In this document: positions 1 through 6,965 of the stretch, piece after piece
Layout: every line of letters starts with the position of its first letter
Numbering within the stretch: position 1 is the stretch's first letter
Assembly (NCBI GenBank): GCA_025354065.1
Contig: JANXNM010000113.1
Span: forward strand, 1-12,212
Length of the DNA stretch: 12,212 bases
Source of the DNA: Synechococcales cyanobacterium 340R_concoct_173_sub
GTDB taxonomy: Bacteria > Cyanobacteriota > Cyanobacteriia > Leptolyngbyales > Leptolyngbyaceae
Direction of reading: 5' to 3'
Translations under genes and position numbers: made by a program
Notes under the pieces: generated by a model
The model's input: only the letters and a program-made list of their open reading frames with translations
Told to the model about the DNA's origin: nothing
Database searches by the model: none

Positions 1-399
1 GCGTTTACCCTTGGCCCCGCCAGAGAGCAGAAATGCCCCCATGCTTGCAGCCAAGCCAAAACAAATCGTCGCCACATCACAGCGAACTTGATTCATGGTG
101 TCATAAATGCCCATGCCTGCGGTGATAGAGCCGCCAGGGGAATTAATGTAAAGCTGGATGTCTTTCTCTGGATCTTCCGCTTCGAGGAACAGCATTTGCG
201 CAATTATGGAATCGGCTATGGTGTCATTGACATCAGTTCCGAGGAAAATAATTCGATCGCGAAGCAGTCGAGAGTAGATGTCAAATGCCCGTTCTCCACG
301 TCCAGATTGTTCGACAACCATGGGAACGACGGTGGAGGAAAGGATCTCCTGATGACGAGAGGTACTCGTGAGGTCGTAGCCAGTAGATTGAGAAATCAT
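1..399 (-). CDS. clpP: ATP-dependent Clp protease proteolytic subunit ClpP, 5' part (133 residues, runs off window start)
   Basis: Serine peptidase subunit that forms the heptameric rings of the cytoplasmic Clp protease and degrades proteins unfolded by a Clp ATPase. The visible 133 residues include the conserved stretch [14 protein letters not shown] (34-47), the INSPGG turn (85-90) and the nucleophile motif GLAASMGA with Ser119. The catalytic His and Asp lie beyond the window edge; the family is about 200 residues, so roughly one third is missing. The ATG at 399-397 is chosen because no ATG, GTG or TTG lies between it and the upstream in-frame stop; no Shine-Dalgarno is visible. It lies 197 bp downstream of tig on the same strand. 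In cyanobacteria the tig-clpP-clpX order is known, so clpX is expected just outside the window (inference). It probably corresponds to ClpP2 of Synechocystis. Confidence 0.96.
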   Translation of the reverse strand, partial: MISQSTGYDLTSTSRHQEILSSTVVPMVVEQSGRGERAFDIYSRLLRDRIIFLGTDVNDTIADSIIAQMLFLEAEDPEKDIQLYINSPGGSITAGMGIYDTMNQVRCDVATICFGLAASMGAFLLSGGAKGKR

Positions 400-447
400 A
401 GGAGTCAGAATGGTCCAATTAAGGGTTTAAGGCGCTTATTTCCATTC

Positions 448-472
448 ATTATGCCTTAGTTCTTTGAGAACT
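448..472 (-). promoter_or_regulatory. Candidate clpP promoter -10 with adjacent perfect palindrome
   Basis: On the minus strand a -10-like CATAAT (453-448) lies about 50 bp upstream of the clpP ATG. Immediately upstream of it is the perfect inverted repeat AGTTCTTTGAGAACT (458-472, six-base arms, three-base centre), which would fall in the -35/-10 spacer, a position where a dimeric repressor could act. No convincing -35 hexamer is present. The half-site order GTTC-GAAC is opposite to the GAAC-GTTC of Gram-positive-type LexA boxes. Function is inferred only from position and symmetry. Confidence 0.3.
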
Positions 473-518
473 GTTGGCTGAATCAATGGGGAATTCCCGA
501 ATTCAGAGGATTACTTTA

Positions 519-556
519 AAAATCCTTCCCCCGATTTGACCTGGAGAAAGGATTTT
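519..556 (-). terminator. Possible weak terminator downstream of tig
   Basis: A nine-base perfect inverted repeat, AAAATCCTT (519-527) and AAGGATTTT (548-556), encloses a 20-base loop about 40 bp after the tig stop codon. Read on the minus strand it ends in a run of five T. The stem is AT-rich and the loop long, so termination would be weak; it may only attenuate read-through from tig to clpP. Confidence 0.35.
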
Positions 557-596
557 AGTTTATTGCCACGATCGCGTTTGGTTATGCATCATTCGA

Positions 597-1985
597 TTAT
601 GCGTCTTCAGATTCCACATCTACAATCGCGTCAGAGGCTTCAGCTTCTTCGGCAGCAGGTGTAAGGGTACCTTCAGGAACCATCTCAAGGGTCCAGTTGG
701 CTTCGATCCATTCCAAAATGGTTTCTTTGAGCATGTCTTCGCTCAAAATTTCTTTTAGACGTTTTGGATCAATATCTTCACCACGCATTTCTTCGAGTGC
801 GTCGTTATAACGCTTAGTGAATGCCGCATCATCAACCTTTAAACCTTCGATCTTTGCGACTTCGCCCAAGGCTAATGTGCGCTTGATTCGATCGATCGCT
901 TCAGGTTTAGATCGTTCTTTCAACATGGGAATCATGTCTTGGGTGAAGATCTGACGGATGTCCATGCCCTGTTGCTGGAACTGCATCGCCGTCTGAGACA
1001 GCATATAGTTCAGTTCCCGATCGAGCAAGGTTTCAGGAATCTCAACTTCAATGTGGTTCAGCAGTTCATTGAGAATGGCAGTCTCTTTGTTCTGTTTGTT
1101 CCGATCGTCAATTTCGCGCTGGAAGTTGCTTTCCATGTTGCTACGAAGTTCTGCGATCGTCGGCACATCACCATTGGTGAGTTCACTCGCAAACTCATCG
1201 TTTACCTCTGGTAGTTCCCGACCTTTGAGTTCCTTCAGCGTCATTTTGAAGGTAGCTGTTTGACCCGCTAGAGCTTCTTCTTGATAGTCCTCTGGGAAAG
1301 TGGCGATGACATCTTTTGTTTCGTCAATGCTCATGCCAATGATGCCGTCAATGAAGCCAGGGATAAATCCACCTTCTTCAAGATCCATCGTGAAATCTTC
1401 CGCTTGGCCGCCTGGGACATCGGTTTCTTCACCACCGTCTGGAGTGTAAACGCCATGATAATCAACGACGACGACATCCCCCATGATGGCTGCACGGTCT
1501 TCGATCGGGACCAAAGTTGCAAGGCGTTTACGGTAGCCATCGATCGATTCTTCAATCCGGGCTGGATCTAGCTTCACATCTTCAGCTTGAACCGTCAGTC
1601 CTTTGTGTTGAGCGAGTTTAACCTCGGGCTGAACATCGACAGCAGCCTTGAATACCAAAGCGTTGCCGGGTTCGTAGTTAGCGACAAGTTCTTCAAAGTC
1701 GGACTTCAGTTGGAAGTTTCCGATCGCTGCAATATTTTCTTGTTTTATCGCATCTTTAATGGACTGATCGACCAAATCCTCTAGGGATGTCGCCTTGATT
1801 CCCATGGAGCCAAAGCGTTGCACAATGACCTGACGAGGAACTTTCCCCTTCCGGAACCCAGGTATATTGGCTTGGCGCATGAACTTCTGGATCGTGCTTT
1901 CGTACGCCTTTTTCGTCGTTTCCGCCGGAATCTCGATTTCTAAACCGATTTGGCTGGCGGGCAATTTTTCCTGGGTAACTTTCAT
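597..1985 (-). CDS. tig: Trigger factor, ribosome-associated chaperone and peptidyl-prolyl isomerase
   Basis: The product binds ribosomal protein L23 at the exit tunnel and assists folding of nascent chains. The 462 residues fit the family (about 430-480). In order: the N-terminal ribosome-binding domain with signature PGFRKGKVP (42-50); an FKBP-type isomerase domain at about 168-255 (GDVVVVDYHG, then GFIPGFIDGIIGM and the FPEDY strand); then the helical substrate-binding arms from about 260 onward. The last 20 or so residues are an acidic, alanine-rich tail (EEAEAS...DVESEDA), as in other cyanobacterial trigger factors. The ATG at 1985-1983 starts the usual MKVTQEKLP sequence; no Shine-Dalgarno is visible. 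It is divergent from asd and precedes clpP on the same strand, so folding and degradation genes are neighbours, either with a weak terminator between them or with partial read-through. Confidence 0.97.
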   Translation of the reverse strand: MKVTQEKLPASQIGLEIEIPAETTKKAYESTIQKFMRQANIPGFRKGKVPRQVIVQRFGSMGIKATSLEDLVDQSIKDAIKQENIAAIGNFQLKSDFEELVANYEPGNALVFKAAVDVQPEVKLAQHKGLTVQAEDVKLDPARIEESIDGYRKRLATLVPIEDRAAIMGDVVVVDYHGVYTPDGGEETDVPGGQAEDFTMDLEEGGFIPGFIDGIIGMSIDETKDVIATFPEDYQEEALAGQTATFKMTLKELKGRELPEVNDEFASELTNGDVPTIAELRSNMESNFQREIDDRNKQNKETAILNELLNHIEVEIPETLLDRELNYMLSQTAMQFQQQGMDIRQIFTQDMIPMLKERSKPEAIDRIKRTLALGEVAKIEGLKVDDAAFTKRYNDALEEMRGEDIDPKRLKEILSEDMLKETILEWIEANWTLEMVPEGTLTPAAEEAEASDAIVDVESEDA

Positions 1986-2158
1986 CGTGGTAGCTATGTA
2001 TTAACGTTAGATAGTCGGGGATTGCGATTTTTTATCCTATCCCATGTCGGGGACAGGTTGACCGATGTTACTTAAATTAAGAATATTGGTAATGATGTTT
2101 CTCTAAAGGTTTTGACGATCGGGATAATCCTTATGAATACCGGAATCTCTCCCCTTAG

Positions 2159-2190
2159 AATTTGTCAAATTTGTCAAATTTGTCAAATTC
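2159..2190. repeat. Threefold 9-bp tandem repeat (AATTTGTCA) upstream of asd
   Basis: Three perfect copies of AATTTGTCA follow one another (2159-2167, 2168-2176, 2177-2185), with a partial fourth (AATT). Each copy contains TTGTCA, five of six bases of the -35 consensus, so the array offers three alternative -35 boxes in 9-bp steps. It may be an iterated regulator site or a slippage tract; the sequence cannot decide. Confidence 0.85.
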
Positions 2191-2211
2191 TGGATAAAGA
2201 TCCGTTATACT
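2171..2211 (+). promoter_or_regulatory. Candidate asd-dapA promoter
   Basis: TTGTCA at 2171-2176 and GATAAA at 2193-2198 are 16 bp apart. A better -10, TATACT (2206-2211), is 20 bp from the last TTGTCA (2180-2185), which is too long for a standard sigma70 promoter. Either would give a 5' leader of about 155-170 nt before asd. The match is moderate and the element is proposed mainly from its position. Confidence 0.3.
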
Positions 2212-2360
2212 TAGAAGTAAGAAACAGTTAGGAAATCAATGGTAATTTATTACTATGTGGGCCTTCGGTTTCAGATTAAAATTTTGCTTTCTCGCTTTGA
2301 AGATTCCTAGCATCGCTTCATGGATCTCAGCGCTCAACCCAATCCAACCGGATAAATGAT

Positions 2361-2366
2361 AGGAGG
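2361..2366 (+). promoter_or_regulatory. Ribosome binding site of asd (AGGAGG)
   Basis: A perfect AGGAGG lies six bases before the TTG at 2373. It decides the start: no ATG or GTG is at a suitable distance, and the family's N-terminal sequence begins directly after this TTG. Confidence 0.85.
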
Positions 2367-2372
2367 TTTAGT

Positions 2373-3401
2373 TTGAGTCAATTGTATCGCGTCGCCATTT
2401 TGGGCGCGACTGGTGCGGTCGGAACTGAGTTACTTGAATTACTTGAGGAACGTAACTTTCCTATTGCTGAGTTGAAATTACTGGCCTCTCCCCGATCGGT
2501 GGGCAGCAAACTTCTGTTCAGAGGCCAACCCCTCACCATTGAAGCTGTTACATCGGATTCCTTCAAAGGTGTGGATATTATTTTTGCATCTGCGGGTGGA
2601 TCTATCTCTAAGCAGTGGGTGAAGGATATTGTTGCGGCGGGTGCTGTAATGATTGATAATTCCAGTGCTTTTCGGATGGATGCTGAGGTTCCGTTGGTTG
2701 TACCGGAAGTTAATCCGATCGCCGCCAAAGGGCATAATGGTGTGATTGCAAATCCAAATTGCACTACCATATTAATGGCAGTCGCCGTTTACCCCCTCCA
2801 CCAAGTGCAACCGATTCGTCGGATTGTAGCGGCCACCTATCAGTCGGCCAGTGGGGCTGGGGCGCGGGCAATGGAAGAAGTAAAGCTGCAATCGCAAGCT
2901 ATTTTGAATGGTGAAGCGCCTCAGGCTGAAATCTTGCCCTATCCGCTAGCATTTAATCTATTCCCGCACAATTCTCCAATCCTGGAAAATAATTATTGCG
3001 AAGAAGAGATGAAAATGGTGAATGAAACCCGTAAAATGTTTGGTGATCCAGATTTACGCGTTACTGCAACCTGCGTGAGAGTCCCAGTTTTACGGGCACA
3101 TTCAGAAGCCTTAAACTTGGAGTTCGATCGGCCCTTTGACGTATCGAAGGCTCGGGAGCTTATAGCAACAGCGCCGGGAGTTGAATTGGTAGAAAATTGG
3201 CAGAAAAATTATTTCCCTATGCCGATGGATGCCAGCGGAAAAGATGCTGTACTGGTGGGGCGAATCCGTCAAGATATTTCCCATGAGAACAGTTTAGATC
3301 TGTGGTTGTGCGGGGACCAAATCCGTAAAGGTGCAGCACTGAATGCTGTCCAGATTGCAGAGTTGTTAATTGAAAAAGGTTGGTTGAAACCTCAATCTTG
3401 A
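2373..3401 (+). CDS. asd: Aspartate-semialdehyde dehydrogenase
   Basis: Catalyses the NADPH-dependent reductive dephosphorylation of aspartyl phosphate to aspartate semialdehyde, the branch point to lysine/diaminopimelate and to threonine/methionine. The 342 residues match the family. Visible motifs: nucleotide-binding GATGAVG (11-17), FASAGGSIS (71-79), the active-site block NPNCTT with nucleophile Cys130, the conserved SASGAGARAMEE segment (158-169), and RVPVLRAHSE with the general-base His243. Translation starts at TTG, six bases after a perfect AGGAGG. dapA follows after a 33-bp gap on the same strand, so the two probably form one transcription unit feeding lysine and peptidoglycan precursor synthesis. 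The gene is divergent from tig. Confidence 0.97.
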   Translation: MSQLYRVAILGATGAVGTELLELLEERNFPIAELKLLASPRSVGSKLLFRGQPLTIEAVTSDSFKGVDIIFASAGGSISKQWVKDIVAAGAVMIDNSSAFRMDAEVPLVVPEVNPIAAKGHNGVIANPNCTTILMAVAVYPLHQVQPIRRIVAATYQSASGAGARAMEEVKLQSQAILNGEAPQAEILPYPLAFNLFPHNSPILENNYCEEEMKMVNETRKMFGDPDLRVTATCVRVPVLRAHSEALNLEFDRPFDVSKARELIATAPGVELVENWQKNYFPMPMDASGKDAVLVGRIRQDISHENSLDLWLCGDQIRKGAALNAVQIAELLIEKGWLKPQS

Positions 3402-3422
3402 GGCTTTCCGAGACTGGGGTTT

Positions 3423-3428
3423 AAGGAG
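3423..3428 (+). promoter_or_regulatory. Ribosome binding site of dapA (AAGGAG)
   Basis: AAGGAG lies six bases before TTG 3435, the same spacing as in asd. This favours TTG 3435 over the in-frame GTG at 3441, which would sit 12 bases away. Confidence 0.75.
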
Positions 3429-3434
3429 TAGATC

Positions 3435-4337
3435 TTGAGTGTGACGAACTTGAAAACAGAGTTTGGACGAGTATTGACGGCAATGGTGACCCCATTTTCC
3501 GCCGATGGTAGTGTCAACTATAAAGTGGCTGAGCGACTTGCTGTGCATCTCGCTGAAAACGGGACTGATACCTTAGTGGTATGTGGAACGACGGGCGAAT
3601 CTCCCACATTGTCTTGGGATGAAGAGTTTGAATTGTTTCGAGTAGTCCAGAAGGCGGTTTTGGGCAAGGCGAAGGTCATGGCTGGAACGGGGTCAAATAG
3701 TACTTCTGAAGCTATTTTAGCCACCCAAAAAGCTCACACTCTAGGCTTAGATGGATCGCTTCAAGTGGTGCCCTACTACAATAAGCCGCCTCAAGAAGGA
3801 CTATATTTGCATTTCAAGGCGATCGCAGCGGCGGTTCCAGACATGCCAATCATGCTATACAACGTTCCAGGACGCACCGGACAGTCGTTAGCTCCTGAAA
3901 CCGTGGTTCGGTTAGCCGAAGTTTCAAACATTGTCGCCATCAAAGAAGCCAGTGGTAGTCTGGATCAAGCTAGTGATATTCGTCGATCGACTCCGCCTGA
4001 ATTTGGAATTTATTCCGGGGATGACTCGTTGACCTTGCCGATATTAGCGATCGGGGGCTGCGGTGTTGTCAGTGTGGCCAGTCATTTGACAGGAAATCTC
4101 CTTCAGAAGATGATTCAGAACTTTGAATCCGGTCAAGTAGTCGAGGCCAGTCAAATTCATGCCCAACTGCTGCCCTTATTTAAATCCCTGTTTCTCACCT
4201 CCAACCCAATTCCTCTCAAAGCCGCTCTGCGACTGATGGGCTGGGAGGTCGGTGGGTGCCGTTTACCGCTCTGTGATGTCCCTAATGACGTTGTAATTGA
4301 GCTTCAGCGGGTCATGAAAGAACTCAAGCTTATTTGA
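3435..4337 (+). CDS. dapA: 4-hydroxy-tetrahydrodipicolinate synthase
   Basis: Condenses pyruvate with aspartate semialdehyde, the first committed step of lysine and diaminopimelate synthesis, using the product of the adjacent asd gene. The 300 residues form a single TIM barrel of normal length. Motifs: TAMVTPF (15-21), pyruvate-binding GTTGES (51-56), VVPYYNKP (111-118) with the tyrosine that reaches into the neighbouring subunit, YNVPGRTG (142-149) with catalytic Tyr142 and substrate-binding Arg147, and AIKEASG (168-174) with the Schiff-base Lys170. The start is a TTG behind AAGGAG; a GTG six bases later is the alternative and would remove only two residues. It is 33 bp after asd. No clear terminator follows, so some read-through into rnj, 139 bp downstream, is possible. 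Confidence 0.97.
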   Translation: MSVTNLKTEFGRVLTAMVTPFSADGSVNYKVAERLAVHLAENGTDTLVVCGTTGESPTLSWDEEFELFRVVQKAVLGKAKVMAGTGSNSTSEAILATQKAHTLGLDGSLQVVPYYNKPPQEGLYLHFKAIAAAVPDMPIMLYNVPGRTGQSLAPETVVRLAEVSNIVAIKEASGSLDQASDIRRSTPPEFGIYSGDDSLTLPILAIGGCGVVSVASHLTGNLLQKMIQNFESGQVVEASQIHAQLLPLFKSLFLTSNPIPLKAALRLMGWEVGGCRLPLCDVPNDVVIELQRVMKELKLI

Positions 4338-4353
4338 ATATCTCTTTATCCAT

Positions 4354-4412
4354 TTGGCAGATATTTAGGATTGGTATAACGCTTCGGGTTGAGCCGATCG
4401 TTAGCCTATAAA
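4354..4412 (+). promoter_or_regulatory. Candidate rnj promoter region
   Basis: The 139-bp gap between dapA and rnj contains TTGGCA (4354-4359) with TATAAC (4375-4380) at a short 15-bp spacing, and a second -10-like TATAAA at 4407-4412 without a good -35. Either would give a leader of about 55-90 nt. The gap is wide enough for a separate rnj promoter, but the matches are imperfect. Confidence 0.3.
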
Positions 4413-4476
4413 AATCCTCTGTTCGTAAGCCCTATCTCGTTTTTCACCCCTTTCTTAATTTACGAATAAAACACCA

Positions 4477-6666
4477 ATGCCGAATTCGATTCCAATCAAA
4501 AAGTCCATGTCTGAATCTACTAATACATCCTTTTCGGAGAATTCCCCTATGACCCTCGATCGTACTCCCAAACCCTCAATCACTAAGTCTGACACCAGCG
4601 ATCGTAAGATCGTCACTCGCGGGGGTGCAAAACCTCTCGTTAAAACAGGCGAACCTATAACAATCGTTAAACGCGACACCAGCGATGCGCTGAAAATAAT
4701 TCCCCTTGGCGGTTTACACGAAATTGGTAAGAATACCTGTGTGTTTGAATATGGCGACGAGATTATGCTGCTTGATGCCGGACTTGCTTTCCCAACCGAC
4801 GGAATGCATGGTGTCAATATTGTTTTGCCCGACATGACTTACCTGCGGGAAAATCAGCACAAAATTCAAGGTATGGTGATTACCCACGGCCATGAAGACC
4901 ATATCGGCGGGATTGCATTTCATCTAAAACAAATCGACATTCCTGTGATGTATGGCCCAAGATTGGCGTTGGCATTACTCGAAGGGAAATTACAAGAAGC
5001 GGGGGTGGCCGATCGGACTGAATTGCGCCGGGTTGGACCACGTGACTTCATCCGCATTGGAACGCACTTTCTTGTTGAATTTATTCGCAACACCCACTCA
5101 ATGGCGGACAGTTTCACCGTCGCAATTCATACGCCCGTTGGCATTGTGATTCACACCGGAGATTTCAAATTCGACCATACTCCGGTGGATGGTGAAACAT
5201 TTGATATTCAGCGTCTGGCGGAATACGGTGAAAAAGGTGTGCAGTGCCTGATTAGTGATTCTACTAACTCCGAGCTTTCTGGCTTTACTCCCTCTGAGCG
5301 CGCAGTATTTCCAAACCTTGAGAAGATTTACATGCAGGCGGAAGGCCGCTTGATTATCACCACGTTTGCGTCGTCGGTTCACCGGGTCAATATGATTCTG
5401 GAATTGGCGGAAAAATATGGCAAGTCTGTGGCAGTACTGGGCCGATCGATGTTGAACGTGATTGCCCATGCGCGGAATCTTGGTTATATCAAGTGCAAAG
5501 ATGAAACAATGGTTCCGATTAATGCGGTCAACCGGATTCCTGATAATAAATTGGTGATTCTGACTACCGGATCTCAAGGTGAGCCAATGTCGGCTCTGAC
5601 CCGGATTTCCAATCAAGAACACCGTCAAATTAAAATTCGCGAAGGCGATACGGTTGTCTTCAGTGCTAACCCAATTCCTGGTAATACCATCTCGGTTGTG
5701 AATACGATCGATCGGTTGATGATGCAGGGTGCCAAGGTTGTTTATGGCCGTGAAGCAGGAATTCACGTTTCGGGTCATGGTTGCCAAGAAGATCAAAAAC
5801 TGATGATCGCCTTAACCAAACCTAAATTCTTCTTGCCCGTTCATGGTGAGCATCGGATGTTGGTGAAGCATTCACAGACGGCTCAGTCCATGGGCATTCC
5901 GGCGGAAAATATGATCATTATTGATAATGGCGACACCATTGAATTACGTGAAAACAGCATTTCTAAAGGCGACAAAGTTCCATCGGGAATTGAACTTATG
6001 GATACGTCCAGATCTGGGATTGTGGACGATCGGGTTCTGAAAGAGCGTCAACATTTAGCGGGTGATGGTGTCGTTACCGTTGCGGCAACTGTTGGGTGGG
6101 ATGGAAAGTTGATGACTCGTCCTGAAGTCCATATTCGTGGGGTCGTAACCACATTGCCAACGGAAACCCTTCAACTCAAACTCCAAGCGGGCATGGAAGT
6201 GCTTCTACGCGATCGGTGGTCTGAGTTTGCTCGCCCGATTAAAGATGGCGGACAAGTGGATGTGGATTGGGCTGGATTGCAATATCAAATTGAGCGTGAT
6301 GTTCAACGGGTGTTGCGTCGCGAAGTGCAGAGCAGTCCATTAGTGGTCTTCCTGTTGCAAAGCCCTGCTACCCCAGGAACCATGGGTGGTAATTCAGTCA
6401 AGTCTGCATCAGACGGTATTCATACCACAGGTGTGATTCCTAAGGTGAGAGCGGCGGCTAGAGTTGTTCCTTCGGCTGAAGCGGTCCATGCGGTTAATTC
6501 ACTCAACACTGTTAATACTGTGGATGAGGTTGATACTGTGAACACGGTCAATGCAGTTGAGGCCGTCAATGCTGTGTCTAGTACGGTATCGGGCGGTGCG
6601 ACAACTCCTATTGTCAAACGTGCAACTCGTCAAAGGGTTACATCTCGTGCACGAGTTAGTGAGTAA
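4477..6666 (+). CDS. rnj: Ribonuclease J (metallo-beta-lactamase / beta-CASP RNase) with N- and C-terminal extensions
   Basis: RNase J has 5'-to-3' exonuclease and endonuclease activity in mRNA decay and rRNA maturation. The family core runs from about residue 71 (ALKIIPLGGLHEIGKN) to about 630. Zinc-binding motifs: THGHEDH (136-142; His137, His139, Asp141, His142), His207 and Asp229. The beta-CASP region includes SDSTNSE, TTFASSVHR and LTTGSQGEP (362-370), followed by SGHGCQEDQ (432-440) and PVHGEHR (454-460). At 729 residues it is longer than the roughly 550-650 usual for RNase J. The first 70 residues are polar and repeat DTSD; the last 100 include a 32-residue run of three-residue repeats and a basic end. 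The start is uncertain: no Shine-Dalgarno precedes ATG 4477, and ATGs at 4507 and 4549 would remove 10 or 24 residues of the extension. It lies downstream of asd-dapA, as in other cyanobacteria. Confidence 0.95.
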   Translation: MPNSIPIKKSMSESTNTSFSENSPMTLDRTPKPSITKSDTSDRKIVTRGGAKPLVKTGEPITIVKRDTSDALKIIPLGGLHEIGKNTCVFEYGDEIMLLDAGLAFPTDGMHGVNIVLPDMTYLRENQHKIQGMVITHGHEDHIGGIAFHLKQIDIPVMYGPRLALALLEGKLQEAGVADRTELRRVGPRDFIRIGTHFLVEFIRNTHSMADSFTVAIHTPVGIVIHTGDFKFDHTPVDGETFDIQRLAEYGEKGVQCLISDSTNSELSGFTPSERAVFPNLEKIYMQAEGRLIITTFASSVHRVNMILELAEKYGKSVAVLGRSMLNVIAHARNLGYIKCKDETMVPINAVNRIPDNKLVILTTGSQGEPMSALTRISNQEHRQIKIREGDTVVFSANPIPGNTISVVNTIDRLMMQGAKVVYGREAGIHVSGHGCQEDQKLMIALTKPKFFLPVHGEHRMLVKHSQTAQSMGIPAENMIIIDNGDTIELRENSISKGDKVPSGIELMDTSRSGIVDDRVLKERQHLAGDGVVTVAATVGWDGKLMTRPEVHIRGVVTTLPTETLQLKLQAGMEVLLRDRWSEFARPIKDGGQVDVDWAGLQYQIERDVQRVLRREVQSSPLVVFLLQSPATPGTMGGNSVKSASDGIHTTGVIPKVRAAARVVPSAEAVHAVNSLNTVNTVDEVDTVNTVNAVEAVNAVSSTVSGGATTPIVKRATRQRVTSRARVSE
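6481..6576 (+). repeat. Degenerate 9-bp tandem repeat coding a [A/T]-V-[N/D/E] triad tail in RNase J
   Basis: Nearly 11 consecutive 9-bp units encode residues 669-700 of RNase J, read as AVH AVN SLN TVN TVD EVD TVN TVN AVE AVN AV. The hydrophobic middle position (Val, once Leu) is invariant in character; the third position is Asn, Asp, Glu or His. The DNA units differ mostly at silent positions, so the amino-acid pattern is better kept than the nucleotide pattern. Expansion of a short unit followed by selection on the protein is inferred. Confidence 0.85.
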
Positions 6667-6676
6667 TTAATTACTT

Positions 6677-6749
6677 AAAAGCACCGATCGGTTTGACTAA
6701 ATTTGTTTTGCGAAATGCGGCAGATTAGTCGAAGCGATCGGTGCTTTTT
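6677..6749 (+). terminator. Long hairpin terminator after rnj
   Basis: The arms AAAAGCACCGATCG (6677-6690) and CGATCGGTGCTTTT (6735-6748) pair perfectly over 14 bases. After one G/G mismatch the stem continues: three pairs (6692-6694 with 6731-6733, one of them G-U) and GACTAA (6695-6700) with TTAGTC (6725-6730). A stem of about 23 pairs therefore closes a loop of about 24 bases, and five T follow. It begins 10 bp after the rnj stop. Because the left arm starts with AAAA it could act in both directions. Confidence 0.8.
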
Positions 6750-6838
6750 ATGACGAGTTAAGCCAAAAAATTTAAGAATAGGGCACTTTTGGGCCTGAAT
6801 CCAATTTGCCAACAGAATTATAAATTGCGGGCTAATAA

Positions 6839-6883
6839 AAAATCCAGATCGGATTAAGAATTTTCTAGTCCGATCTGGATTTT
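6839..6883 (-). terminator. Hairpin terminator of the minus-strand 130-aa gene
   Basis: A 15-base perfect inverted repeat, AAAATCCAGATCGGA (6839-6853) and TCCGATCTGGATTTT (6869-6883), extends by three more pairs (one G-U) around a nine-base loop (6857-6865). Read on the minus strand the stem is followed by a run of six T (6842-6837). It starts 83 bp after the stop of the minus-strand gene ending at 6966, so that gene is its likely client. Only four T follow on the plus strand, so it is mainly a minus-strand terminator. Confidence 0.8.
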
Positions 6884-6965
6884 CATTCATAGCCCACCTT
6901 TGTTTGCGGGTAGATTTTGGGATAATATTTTTTAGAAGTCGCATTAATCCTATCGAAAATAGCCT

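Larger units (their letters stand above)
1986..2372. other. Divergent intergenic region tig/asd (387 bp)
   Basis: No gene is seen here. It must hold the tig promoter (minus) and the asd promoter (plus). The tig-proximal part is T-rich on the plus strand around 2028-2034. The centre carries the 9-bp tandem repeat and the promoter candidate listed separately. A TTGACC at 2058-2063 could be an alternative plus-strand -35 but has no good -10 at 16-18 bp. GTAATTTATTAC at 2242-2253 is palindrome-like but has the wrong spacing for NtcA. Confidence 0.6.

Noticed and set aside
88..459. 123-residue open frame on the plus strand
   Set aside because: It is antisense to the conserved clpP frame and shows no family resemblance; a shadow frame.
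489..498. GGGAATTCCC palindrome between tig and clpP
   Set aside because: Ten bases only, far from the proposed -10 and with no repeat elsewhere in the region; no basis for calling an operator.
2242..2253. GTAATTTATTAC as an NtcA site
   Set aside because: The spacing between GTA and TAC is six, not the eight required for NtcA binding.
5098..5796. 232-residue open frame on the minus strand within rnj
   Set aside because: It lies wholly opposite the catalytic core of RNase J, whose sequence is clearly conserved; length alone does not support a gene.
6675..6944. 89-residue open frame on the minus strand between rnj and the 130-aa gene
   Set aside because: It runs through both terminator hairpins, has no ribosome site and no recognisable sequence.
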